Below are positions 44,349 to 52,610 of a stretch of DNA of 64,000 nucleotides, in pieces. This DNA comes from Xylanibacter rodentium (lineage in GTDB: Bacteria > Bacteroidota > Bacteroidia > Bacteroidales > Bacteroidaceae): positions 1-64,000 of the forward strand of contig NZ_JABKKE010000012.1 in assembly GCF_013166575.1 (NCBI RefSeq). The letters are read 5' to 3'. Below the pieces are notes generated by a model, which did not search any database, was not told where the DNA came from, and worked only from the letters and a program-made list of their open reading frames with translations. Position 1 is the stretch's first letter. Each line of letters opens with the position of its first letter. A program made the translations under genes and the position numbers.

Positions 44349-45143
44349 TCAATCTTCTCCCTTGCACCCGGGACACTTGCCTGTTCCGCCACAATTGGTG
44401 CAATCGACGAACCGCCACACGCCCTGCGACATGGTGTAATGGCGTTTTGCACCGGCACACGCCGCGCATACTCCCGAACCGTCACAATGGGCGATATCGG
44501 CGGAAGATGTCTTCCGGCAGCCTGCCGGATTCAGTCTGAACGCAGGTTTCGTCACCTCGCCATCCGTTGCGGCCACAGCCGTATCTCGGGGCGCCACGAC
44601 GACCGGACGGACTATCGCGGACGTATCGGCACTGAAGCCGGTGCCGGCAACGGCAATGCTGTCGGAACGAACGGCCCTGCGAGCCACGGAATCGTCAAGC
44701 AACTCGACATTGGCTCCACCTACGGCATTGAGAGAGTCGCGGATATGTTGCATACGTGCATTAAGGGTCTTTCTCGCATCGCGAATAGCCTTCGTGCCAA
44801 CATAGACTGCATATCCTACATTCACGCCCGGAACAGACAACAGGATTTCTTCCTTGACTCTCTTCCAATTCTTCTTTTTCTTCTTCCCTCCGGCAGCAAG
44901 CGTGTCTTCTGCAACAGCAGCTGTGTCGGGCACTGTCATGACTGACAATCCACCGGACAACAGCAATGACTCATCAGGCCACGGCAACGATTCATCCGGC
45001 AACGGCAACGATTCGTCCGAGGACGGCAATACTGAAGACAAATGGTGAGAAACGTTCTGTGGCAACGACAGCGACGACAATGACGGCAAGGCCACAAACA
45101 CGGTCAATACCACCAATACGGACAAGCTCTTTATTCTATTCAT
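44349..45143 (-). CDS. Secreted protein with DnaJ-type cysteine repeats
   Basis: A 264-residue protein of unknown function. The N-terminus is hydrophobic (SLSVLVVLTVFVALPSLSSL), probably a signal peptide. Three short repeats of the form (S/L/W)(S/P)DESL follow at about residues 41-60, then a Lys run (GGKKKKKNWKRVKEE) and a mid region with VPGVNVGYAVYVGTKAIRDA. The C-terminus holds eight cysteines, seven in the pattern C220-x5-C226-x2-C229 and C248-x2-C251-x5-C257-x2-C260 (CTNCGGTGKCPGC), like half of a DnaJ zinc-finger domain. A secreted zinc-finger protein is unusual. A promoter -7 element TATCTTTG lies at 45203-45210 on the minus strand. Confidence 0.65.
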   Translation of the reverse strand: MNRIKSLSVLVVLTVFVALPSLSSLSLPQNVSHHLSSVLPSSDESLPLPDESLPWPDESLLLSGGLSVMTVPDTAAVAEDTLAAGGKKKKKNWKRVKEEILLSVPGVNVGYAVYVGTKAIRDARKTLNARMQHIRDSLNAVGGANVELLDDSVARRAVRSDSIAVAGTGFSADTSAIVRPVVVAPRDTAVAATDGEVTKPAFRLNPAGCRKTSSADIAHCDGSGVCAACAGAKRHYTMSQGVWRFVDCTNCGGTGKCPGCKGED

Positions 45144-45202
45144 TTCCTTGGATTTTGATTTATAATAATCTTAACCGACTGATATTTATGATTTAACTGC
45201 TG

Positions 45203-45210
45203 CAAAGATA
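45203..45210 (-). promoter_or_regulatory. -7 element of the cysteine-repeat protein gene
   Basis: TATCTTTG on the minus strand, about 60 bases before the ATG at 45143. No good -33 element is seen at 19-21 bases. Confidence 0.5.
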
Positions 45211-45273
45211 AATATAAATTCCAAGATTCATACACCGGCAGGATAAAGATTTTAGTTTTTCTTTAGAGGAAAT

Positions 45274-46401
45274 TTACAGCAAGAAATCATCAATGTCATC
45301 AGGCGACACCACCGTGAACACGGCATCAGGATAGGTTCGCGCAAACGAATCAGGAACTTTCGTGCGTTGGGCCTTGACCGAATTCCACTTGAATTCAAAG
45401 GCATTCAATCGACCGTCGGCCTCCTCTATCAGGTCTATCTCCTTCTGTTGCTGCGTACGCCAAAACCATGTGTTGACAAAATCCTCCCGCATATAGTGGC
45501 ATTTCATACGCTCGCTAATGGCAAAATTTTCCCAAAGGGCCCCCGTGTCAGCACGATTTTCCACCTGCTGGAAGTTGGCTATAACAGCGTTTCGTATGCC
45601 AAGATCCCAAAAATAAATCTTTCGGCTCATCTTCAGTTCGTTGCGCAAATTACGTGAAAAGCTGCCTACCCGGAACACAATGTAGCACTTTTCGAGCACG
45701 TCGACATAGCGCTCCACCGTCTTCGGGTCGAGTCCGACAAGCTGTCCCACCTCATTATAAGACACCAGTTCGCCTATCTGATGGGCCAACGCCTGCACAA
45801 GACGTATAAGACGGTCAGGTTTGGATATGCTGTCAAGCATCAATATATCCTTGTAAAGATAACTGTCAGTAAGTTCACGCAGCACAGCACGCTCATCACC
45901 CTGCGACGTAACCACCTCAGGATAATATCCATAGACCATGCGGTGTGGAAGCATGCGGTGTTCTTCAAGAAGATTGGTGTGGGCGACCATCTCACCGTAT
46001 GTAAGCGGAAACATGCGGAATGTGCGCTTACGACCGGTAAGGGACTCACCGACACGTGCTGCCAACTCAAACGACGAGCTGCCTGTGGCCACCACCTGAA
46101 CATCCGGCACTTGGTCGGTAATGAGCTTCAACCGCAATCCTATATCGGGAATGCGTTGCGCCTCATCTATGACAAGACATCTGCAACCACCCAACAAGGC
46201 ACGTATACGCGTTGAAGTCATTCCGGAAAAGAGTTGCCGCACGTCCGCGTCATCACCGTTCATCCACATCACTTCTTTCTGTCCGCCGAACATTTCGGAC
46301 AGAAGCGTGGACTTGCCCACCTGCCGTGCTCCCATTATCATGATGGCCTTGCCCTTGCCGATCGTCTCTTTTATCTTCCGTTTCTGAAATCTTTCTATCA
46401 T
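45274..46401 (-). CDS. ATP-binding protein of the AAA/DUF4143 family
   Basis: A 375-residue ATPase when started at 46401 (MIERFQKRKIKETIGKGKAI). Walker A is MGARQVGKSTLL, and Walker B is CRCLVIDEAQRIPDIGLRLK. The C-terminal half is the DUF4143 domain, which has a PD-(D/E)XK-like pattern (FVNTWFWRTQQQKEIDLIEE, then AFEFKWN). A winged-helix segment lies between (SYNEVGQLVGLDPKTVERYV). Function is unproven, as for the whole family. The promoter at 46478-46509 shows that an in-frame extension to 46497 would lie upstream of the transcript. A 32-bp tandem repeat overlaps that promoter. Confidence 0.88.
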   Translation of the reverse strand: MIERFQKRKIKETIGKGKAIMIMGARQVGKSTLLSEMFGGQKEVMWMNGDDADVRQLFSGMTSTRIRALLGGCRCLVIDEAQRIPDIGLRLKLITDQVPDVQVVATGSSSFELAARVGESLTGRKRTFRMFPLTYGEMVAHTNLLEEHRMLPHRMVYGYYPEVVTSQGDERAVLRELTDSYLYKDILMLDSISKPDRLIRLVQALAHQIGELVSYNEVGQLVGLDPKTVERYVDVLEKCYIVFRVGSFSRNLRNELKMSRKIYFWDLGIRNAVIANFQQVENRADTGALWENFAISERMKCHYMREDFVNTWFWRTQQQKEIDLIEEADGRLNAFEFKWNSVKAQRTKVPDSFARTYPDAVFTVVSPDDIDDFLL

Positions 46402-46477
46402 GGAAATATATTGTTTGTCAACGAAGACGTCACCGTACAAGCATATCCGCACTGCTTTCTTAGCCCTATCTTCAATG

Positions 46478-46509
46478 CAAAGATAGGCATTAAACATTCA
46501 AAATCCAAA
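46478..46509 (-). promoter_or_regulatory. Promoter of the DUF4143 ATPase gene
   Basis: On the minus strand TTTG (46506-46509), 20 bases, TATCTTTG (46478-46485). The -33 element falls in the first unit of the 32-bp tandem repeat. Confidence 0.75.
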
Positions 46510-46580
46510 ATTATTATAAGTTTTTTGGATTCAATTCCAAAATTATTATAAGTTTTTTGGATTCCATTCCAAAATTATTA
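46505..46580. repeat. 32-bp tandem repeat, 2.4 copies
   Basis: CCAAAATTATTATAAG begins each unit at 46505 and 46537, with a partial unit at 46569. The two full units differ at one base (TTCAATT against TTCCATT). The array lies at the -33 region of the ATPase promoter and continues upstream of it, so copy-number change could alter expression. Confidence 0.9.
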
Positions 46581-46635
46581 ATAACAGCAATGTGACATCG
46601 CTGCTAATGATACAGACATTTGCAATTATCTAAAC

Positions 46636-46989
46636 TAAGTTGGTCAACAAAATTAAATTATATAATCGCCCAGATATAGGATGGATGCGCCTTGAAAAGG
46701 CAGCAAGCACATAGCCCGGGGTAGAGCGCAGCGGCACCCTGGGTATCATGTTCTATTATCCTATTCGCCCTAAAAGGGCAAAAGCATTATTTATCAGATA
46801 ATTACATTCTCCATATCCCATATGTTTTTATGCTTTTGCCCTTGCAGGGCGCGGGGATTGTCGATGTCGATTCCCGGGGTGCCGCTACGCTCCGCCCCGG
46901 GCTATGTGCTTGTTGCCCCGTTGGGGCGCATTCTGTCAGGGTACGTTCTGTCCAGAGGATGATATAGTTTAATTTTGTTGACTAACTTA
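46636..46989. repeat. Complete palindromic MITE-like element, 354 bp
   Basis: The left end TAAGTTGGTCAAC (46636-46648) and right end GTTGACTAACTTA (46977-46989) are inverted repeats extending about 31 bp with three mismatches. Inside, AGCACATAGCCCGGGG (left arm, from about 46707) and its complement with TGCCGCTACGCTCCGCCCCG (right arm, about 46875-46915) pair again. The centre pairs GGGCAAAAGCAT with ATGCTTTTGCCC. The whole element can therefore fold as one long hairpin. It has no open frame. Partial copies occur elsewhere in the window. Confidence 0.85.
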
Positions 46990-47030
46990 ATTTTGCTAAT
47001 TAACTTATATTCCTCTTCCCTCCGCTGTCC

Positions 47031-48341
47031 TCATATTTTTCCGGCAATATCCCGGCGGTACAACACCGTCTGCACCATGCCTCGCACGGCCAGATACAGC
47101 GTCATGGCAAGCCAAAGGGCATGGTTGCCGAGCCACGGACTGAGACAGAAAAAGGTAACAAAGAATACCGATGCCGACACTGCCAGCGACACGAGCATGC
47201 CGCGCGTGGCGGTGACACCGATGAAAATGCCGTCCCATACGAAAGCAGCCATGCTGCAAAGCGGTATTACAAGTGCCCACGGGAAATAGGCCGACGAGGC
47301 ACTGATGACAGCCTCATCGTCGGTGAGCAGGCGCAGAAACGGCATTCCGCCAATGGCATAGACTACAGTGAAAGCTGCGGCCATAAACAATCCCCATAAG
47401 AAAAGGCGCCGCACAGTGTCACGGAAAGCATCACCATTGCGCGCCCCGTAGTATCGTCCGCCAAGCGCCTCACCGGCATTGGCAAAACCGTCCATGATAT
47501 AGGAGAAGAGCAGGAAGAGCTGCATGAGCACTGTGTTGACAGCAAGAATAACGGCGCCCTGACGTGCCCCGGCAGAGGTAAAATATAGATTGACAGCCAC
47601 AAGACAAAGCGTGCGCAGGAATATATCACGATTGACGGTGAAGAAACGCCACAACTCATTACGCTGCAATACACCGCGCCACACCATATATCGCCCCAAC
47701 CGGCCGTAATGACGCAACAGAAGCACTATGGCTGCGGCAAAGCCTGCATACTGGGCAATGACCGTGCCCGTGGCCACACCTTCTATCCGCATGCCCAGTC
47801 CATAGACAAACGTGAGGCTTGCAAAGATGTTGACCACGTTCTGCATGATTGATATGAACATCGGCATGCGGGTGTTCTGCATGCCGACAAACCATCCCAT
47901 CAGTCCGTAAAGCCCCAGCACGGCGGGCGCGCCCCATATACAGATGGAGAAATACGTGCGTGCCCAAGGCTCGACATCGGCAGTGGGCCTCATCAGCCTC
48001 ACCATCGTCCACTCCAACGGCCACTGCAACACTATCAGCGTTAGTGCCACTGCAAGTGCCACTGTGAGCGAGCGTACGAGCAACTGCATGACACAAGCCA
48101 AATCGCGACGACCGAAAGCCTGCGAGGTCATGCCACTGGTGCCCATGCGCAAGAAACCGAATATCCAATAAATGAGATTGAACGCCATTGAGCCTACGGC
48201 AATGGCACCGATATAGGCAGCATCGCCAAGGTGACCAACAATGGCCACGTCGACAAGTCCGAGCAACGGCACGGTGATATTGGAAACTATTGAAGGACCC
48301 GCTATACGAAGTATCTGACGGTCACGCTGAGTTATTGGCAT
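47031..48341 (-). CDS. MATE-family efflux transporter (DinF-like)
   Basis: A 436-residue polytopic inner-membrane protein with about 12 hydrophobic helices. The N-terminus RQILRIAGPSIVSNITVPLL and VDVAIVGHLGDAAYIGAIAV are the MATE signature around helix 1. SFAWQ-like residues are replaced by FGFLRMGTSGMTSQAFGRRD, which is typical of the DinF branch. It exports drugs or organic cations using sodium or proton gradients; the substrate is unknown. It stands between the palindromic element and a GH43 gene, 62 bases after the latter's stop, with no sign of shared function. Confidence 0.92.
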   Translation of the reverse strand: MPITQRDRQILRIAGPSIVSNITVPLLGLVDVAIVGHLGDAAYIGAIAVGSMAFNLIYWIFGFLRMGTSGMTSQAFGRRDLACVMQLLVRSLTVALAVALTLIVLQWPLEWTMVRLMRPTADVEPWARTYFSICIWGAPAVLGLYGLMGWFVGMQNTRMPMFISIMQNVVNIFASLTFVYGLGMRIEGVATGTVIAQYAGFAAAIVLLLRHYGRLGRYMVWRGVLQRNELWRFFTVNRDIFLRTLCLVAVNLYFTSAGARQGAVILAVNTVLMQLFLLFSYIMDGFANAGEALGGRYYGARNGDAFRDTVRRLFLWGLFMAAAFTVVYAIGGMPFLRLLTDDEAVISASSAYFPWALVIPLCSMAAFVWDGIFIGVTATRGMLVSLAVSASVFFVTFFCLSPWLGNHALWLAMTLYLAVRGMVQTVLYRRDIAGKI

Positions 48342-48402
48342 GGTTATATGTCACAGGTTATCAAAATCTGCAAGGTATGTGCTTATATAAGTTCAGATAT
48401 TT

Positions 48403-49953
48403 TCAAGCCATACGGCTCACGGCCATGTGCAGACTGTGGGTGTCATCATGATGGAATACCATCAGATATGCCGACATGTCCTTCTCCGATGGCACAGCGT
48501 CACTGTACTTGAAATCGTGGAAAACAGACTTGCCCTTGCCCGATACCGACAGTGCCGGCCGCAGGGCATAGAAACCGCCGTGATTGTTGTGGTGGAACTG
48601 CGACACGTCGATGCCTTCAGCCACGGTCTGCCAGCTGTTGCCGTCATGGCTTATGCCGATGGCGAGTGTGTTGGCACGGTTGTGGAGTCTTACGAACATG
48701 TGACGGCCCAACTTGCAGGGCAGCACTTTCCTTTCCGTAGACGAAGAATATATGAAAAGCTGACTGCCGTCGGATGTCAGTCCGGCAAAGGCCTTGTCGC
48801 TGTAATAAAGCAGCAATCCGGCGGTGCTGCCTTTGCCTATGGTTATCTCCGTCTGCACGGTGTAGTTCTTGTGCTGCGGTGTGACGAGCAGCAGACGGCT
48901 GTCTGCCGGCGTCTTGCCCTTCGCCTTTACCGTAACAGAACTGTTGCCGAAGACGAGCGTCCCCTTGCCGCTTTCTCCCCACAGAGTCCACTGCAGTCCC
49001 AATGAGCTGCCGTCGAAGCCGTCGGAAAGCACCATCCCGTCGGGCGTGGGGTTGTCTGCCTTAGGGAACTGTGCGTCCGACAAAGTTCTGAACCATCCGT
49101 CAGACGTCCATGCTATCGGTTCGATGAGCGTGCTGCGGCCAAGTGTGTGGTAGCCGTTGAGATAGGCATGATACACCACCCACCAGTTGCCATCGGCATC
49201 GTCAATGATGGTGCCATGTCCCTTTGACCACCAATTGTCGTCGGCCGTATATGTGTGTACGATAGGATTATAAGGGGAGTTTTCCCAAGGGCCTTCAATA
49301 TTGCGCGAACGGGCCGACACCACCATATGGCTCGTTGGCGGTCCTGCCGTTCCGCCCTGTGCAGAAGTCATGTAATAGTATCCGTCGTGGTATATGAGCT
49401 TGGGCGATTCCAAATACATGCCCTCTGTCTTCCAATGCTTTGGATATTTCCATCCGTCATAAACGGTCTTCTTCTCACCTACGGTGGCAAGGCCGTCTGG
49501 AGTTAAAGCTATCACTTCACCGTTGTTGACAAACAGGTAGCGGTTGCCGTCCCTGTCGGCCACATGGCCCGGGTCTATCCCCCGTACCTTGAGGTCTACC
49601 GGCTTGCTCCACGGCCCACGGATGTCGTCGGCCCAAGACACCCAGTTCGTGCCGGCTGACGGAAAGTATATGTAATAGCGGCCGCCGTGCTTAACGAGGT
49701 CGGGGGCCATAGCCGAGCCTGTATATTCGGGGACGGCACGACACACTGGCTCCCAATTCTGCAAATCGCGCGAATGCCATATCAGAAAACCGGGGGCGTA
49801 ATAAAACGGCGAATGTGTCATGTAATAATCATCCCCGTCGCGCAGAATCGTAGGGTCGGGATAATCGCCGGCAAGCAGCACTTTGGGAAACGGCACGGCA
49901 CTTATGGACAATGATGCCCAAAGCAGTGCAAAAGACAATAACAACTTTCTCAT
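48403..49953 (-). CDS. Glycoside hydrolase family 43 enzyme
   Basis: A 516-residue secreted GH43 protein with a signal peptide (LLLSFALLWASLSISAV). The five-bladed propeller begins with AGDYPDPTILRDGDDYYMTH, where the first Asp of DPT is the expected general base. A conserved Glu is expected in KTEGMYLESPKLIYHDGYYY (EGM/ESP region), and GHGTIIDDADGNWWVVYHAY is typical. The C-terminal about 190 residues form a concanavalin-like sandwich (SDGFDGSSLGLQWTLWGESG), as in beta-xylosidase and arabinofuranosidase relatives. The substrate is likely a plant arabinoxylan or arabinan fragment. No SusCD pair is adjacent. Confidence 0.92.
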   Translation of the reverse strand: MRKLLLSFALLWASLSISAVPFPKVLLAGDYPDPTILRDGDDYYMTHSPFYYAPGFLIWHSRDLQNWEPVCRAVPEYTGSAMAPDLVKHGGRYYIYFPSAGTNWVSWADDIRGPWSKPVDLKVRGIDPGHVADRDGNRYLFVNNGEVIALTPDGLATVGEKKTVYDGWKYPKHWKTEGMYLESPKLIYHDGYYYMTSAQGGTAGPPTSHMVVSARSRNIEGPWENSPYNPIVHTYTADDNWWSKGHGTIIDDADGNWWVVYHAYLNGYHTLGRSTLIEPIAWTSDGWFRTLSDAQFPKADNPTPDGMVLSDGFDGSSLGLQWTLWGESGKGTLVFGNSSVTVKAKGKTPADSRLLLVTPQHKNYTVQTEITIGKGSTAGLLLYYSDKAFAGLTSDGSQLFIYSSSTERKVLPCKLGRHMFVRLHNRANTLAIGISHDGNSWQTVAEGIDVSQFHHNNHGGFYALRPALSVSGKGKSVFHDFKYSDAVPSEKDMSAYLMVFHHDDTHSLHMAVSRMA

Positions 49954-50076
49954 TATTTAATACTTGGTTGTGAGTTAGAATCGGATTAACGGTATTGACG
50001 CAGGAATAACAATAATGCAATGCCGCACTTTGTTTTACCGTCTCTGCCTGCATATAATACGGACTACGCCACCGGA

Positions 50077-52296
50077 TTACTTGTCATCCGGCAACAGCAT
50101 TTCCAACTCCGGCCATGCCGGCGGTACCACACCGAGCAGATTCTTCACAAAGAAGTCGAAGCGCTTGTGTTCGCCGTAGCGCTCACCCATGGTGTGGCCT
50201 ACACCCGGCAACACCACTAATTCGAAATCCTTGTTGGCACGAATGAGCGCGTCGACCACCTGATAGGTGCTTGAAGGGTCGACATTGTCATCAAGTTCGC
50301 CCACAACAAGCATCAACGCTCTTTTGAGCCGATGGGCATTATATACGTTGCTGCACTCCACATAAGAGCTGTCCACGGGCCATCCCATCCACTGCTCGTT
50401 CCACCATATCTTGTCCATGCGGTTGTCGTGGCATCCGCACGACGAATAGGCAGCCTTGTAGAAATCACCGTGCAAGAGCACCGCCGTAGTGCTTTCCTGT
50501 CCGCCCGCCGATGCTCCGAATATGCCCACGCGCGTGGTGTCCATGTAAGGATAGCGCCGTGCGGCGGCCTCTATCCACAGCCGACGGTCGGGAAAACCTG
50601 CATCCTTCAAGTTCTTGTAACACACATCCTCAAACTTCTTTCCGCGCCACGACGTCCCCATACCGTCCATCTGCACAACGATGAACCCCAGTTCGGCCAG
50701 CGCCGTCATGTTCCAGTCGTAAGAAATGAAGTCTTTCGGAGTGTAGGCGCTTCCCGGTCCGGCATAGATATATTCGATGACGGGGTACGTCCGCGACGGG
50801 TCAAAGTTGGTCGGTCGCCTGATGATACCCCAAATATCGGTCTTGCCGTCACGTCCTTTGGCTGTAAACACTTCGGGAGCCTTCCATCCTTCGGCCGTGA
50901 TGGCTGTGATATCGGCCGTCTCAAGTGTGCGGACAAGGCGGCCGTCGGTGGTACGAAGTTCTGTCACAGGCGGGCGGTCGACCATAGAATAGGTGTCTAT
51001 CATATATCGGAAATCGGACGAGAACTGCGCCCGGTGATTGCCTTCGGCCGGTGTCAGACAAGTCATGCCGCGACCGTCGGTGCCTATGCGGTAGTAACGT
51101 ACAAGATAAGGGTCCTCACCTTTATTGACTCCCGACGCTGTGAAATATATCTGTCCGGCCTGTTCGTCCACGCGCACCACCTCACGCACACACCACTCGC
51201 CACGCGTTATCTGCCGTATGACACTGCCCTTGGCAATATCATAGAGATAAAGATGATTCCAGTTGTCACGCTCGCTCATCCATATCATCTTGCTGCCGTC
51301 GCGATAGTCATGCCGGAAATAACGGTTATAGTTTACAAACGTTTCCGACCGCTCCTCCACGACCGTACGTATCCTGCCCGTAGCGGCATCCATAGCCAAT
51401 ATGCTCAGCAGTTTGTGGCCGCGCCGGTTGTACAGCATCGTCACCTCACGGCTATCCGGCTGCCAGCGAAAATAATTCAATTCATACTGATTGTCACAAA
51501 CAGTCATATCGGCTTCCACCTTGCAGCCTGTATGTGTGTCAATTATTATCGGTGTACGCTGCGGCAGACGGTCGCCCGGCTTGGCGTACTCCTGCTTATG
51601 AAGTATGGGCTGTAAACGGTCGTTGGGCGACGACTCAACATAATGCACATAACGTTTGGGCACGGGCTGACGCCGGCAAACCATGATATAACGTGAATCC
51701 GGTGACCAAAGAATACGGTTTGAATAATAATCTCCCGGCGAACCATCCTGACTGAGAATACGCTTCACCGTATATGGCTTGCCCACATCATGCAGCACCA
51801 CGTTGTATTCCTCGATATAAGCCTCCGTCTTGCCGTCGGGAGAAAGCACCGGCCACGGCCTGTCTTCCTCGTCCACCTCCATCCAATGCGGCTTTTGCTG
51901 ACGGCCGAACTGCGGTTTGTATGCCGGCCGCGGCCGTCGGCCTATTACGCTGTCACGCTCCTGCTCGGTCGCATATACCGTCTGCGTCCCGTCGTCGGCA
52001 TTGCCTACGATATAGCGTCGCCCAGCCGGTGTGTCTATATAATAATGGTACATGGCCGTAGAGTCTTTCCACGCCACACCATGCGCCCAATGATAGACCC
52101 GCTCGCTGCTGAACTTACCGCTCAGCCCATATGCCCGGCGGTAGTCATCCACTGTGCCCTGTGCCGATATGCGTTGTATCATTCCGCAGAATACGAAAAG
52201 GCATGATGTGGCAAAAAATCCGATATTTAGTCTCTGTCTACGCCTGATACTTTTATACAAACAGAATTTTGTGTTAATATAATTTGTCATATCCAA
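50077..52296 (-). CDS. S9-family dipeptidyl peptidase IV-like protease
   Basis: A 739-residue serine peptidase with an N-terminal signal-like helix (LNIGFFATSCLFVFCGMIQR). The N-terminal propeller (DPPIV_N) includes WSPDSRYIMVCRRQPVPKRY and MIWMSERDNWNHLYLYDIAK. The C-terminal alpha/beta hydrolase has the nucleophile in GIFGASAGGQEST (GxSxGG), the acid in VGELDDNVDPSST, and the histidine in LPGVGHTMGERYG. Such enzymes remove X-Pro dipeptides in the periplasm, aiding peptide use by Bacteroidales. The start at 52296 precedes a plausible -7 element TAACTTTG at 52312-52319. It is a single gene on the minus strand, opposite the thioredoxin gene. Confidence 0.93.
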   Translation of the reverse strand: MDMTNYINTKFCLYKSIRRRQRLNIGFFATSCLFVFCGMIQRISAQGTVDDYRRAYGLSGKFSSERVYHWAHGVAWKDSTAMYHYYIDTPAGRRYIVGNADDGTQTVYATEQERDSVIGRRPRPAYKPQFGRQQKPHWMEVDEEDRPWPVLSPDGKTEAYIEEYNVVLHDVGKPYTVKRILSQDGSPGDYYSNRILWSPDSRYIMVCRRQPVPKRYVHYVESSPNDRLQPILHKQEYAKPGDRLPQRTPIIIDTHTGCKVEADMTVCDNQYELNYFRWQPDSREVTMLYNRRGHKLLSILAMDAATGRIRTVVEERSETFVNYNRYFRHDYRDGSKMIWMSERDNWNHLYLYDIAKGSVIRQITRGEWCVREVVRVDEQAGQIYFTASGVNKGEDPYLVRYYRIGTDGRGMTCLTPAEGNHRAQFSSDFRYMIDTYSMVDRPPVTELRTTDGRLVRTLETADITAITAEGWKAPEVFTAKGRDGKTDIWGIIRRPTNFDPSRTYPVIEYIYAGPGSAYTPKDFISYDWNMTALAELGFIVVQMDGMGTSWRGKKFEDVCYKNLKDAGFPDRRLWIEAAARRYPYMDTTRVGIFGASAGGQESTTAVLLHGDFYKAAYSSCGCHDNRMDKIWWNEQWMGWPVDSSYVECSNVYNAHRLKRALMLVVGELDDNVDPSSTYQVVDALIRANKDFELVVLPGVGHTMGERYGEHKRFDFFVKNLLGVVPPAWPELEMLLPDDK

Positions 52297-52610
52297 ATAT
52301 GTAATTTTTTCGCAAAGTTACATTAAAATTCCGGCTTACAGAATATAATTCCCCCAAAAAGATGTACCTTTACAACCCAAATACAATACCATAGATTCGA
52401 CCGAATAAAAATGAATTGCCAATTATCCCCATAAAAAACAATAAAATGAAAATAATTTGGAACAAAACAACAACAATGACCGACACCCATATCTCGTAAC
52501 CTTACGAGGTACTGAGCGAAGAGAAAAGAAAAACTGACAGTAACACTTCTCTCGAAACTCTGAAACTGATTATGGAATTAGGATTTGTTGACTAACTTAA
52601 ATAAACAATC
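52297..52610. other. Divergent intergenic region with a repeat end
   Basis: Minus-strand TAACTTTG (52312-52319) may drive the peptidase gene. GTTGACTAACTTA at 52587-52599 is the terminal motif of the palindromic repeat family, only 12 bases before the next start codon, without the rest of an element. No gene is visible. Confidence 0.55.

Noticed and set aside
43868..44439. Several overlapping frames of 60-130 codons
   Set aside because: They cross the nested palindrome in all frames and show no domain. Repeat-derived.
45274..46401. Defence or toxin-antitoxin role for the DUF4143 ATPase
   Set aside because: No partner gene is adjacent and the family function is not established, so I keep the neutral family name.
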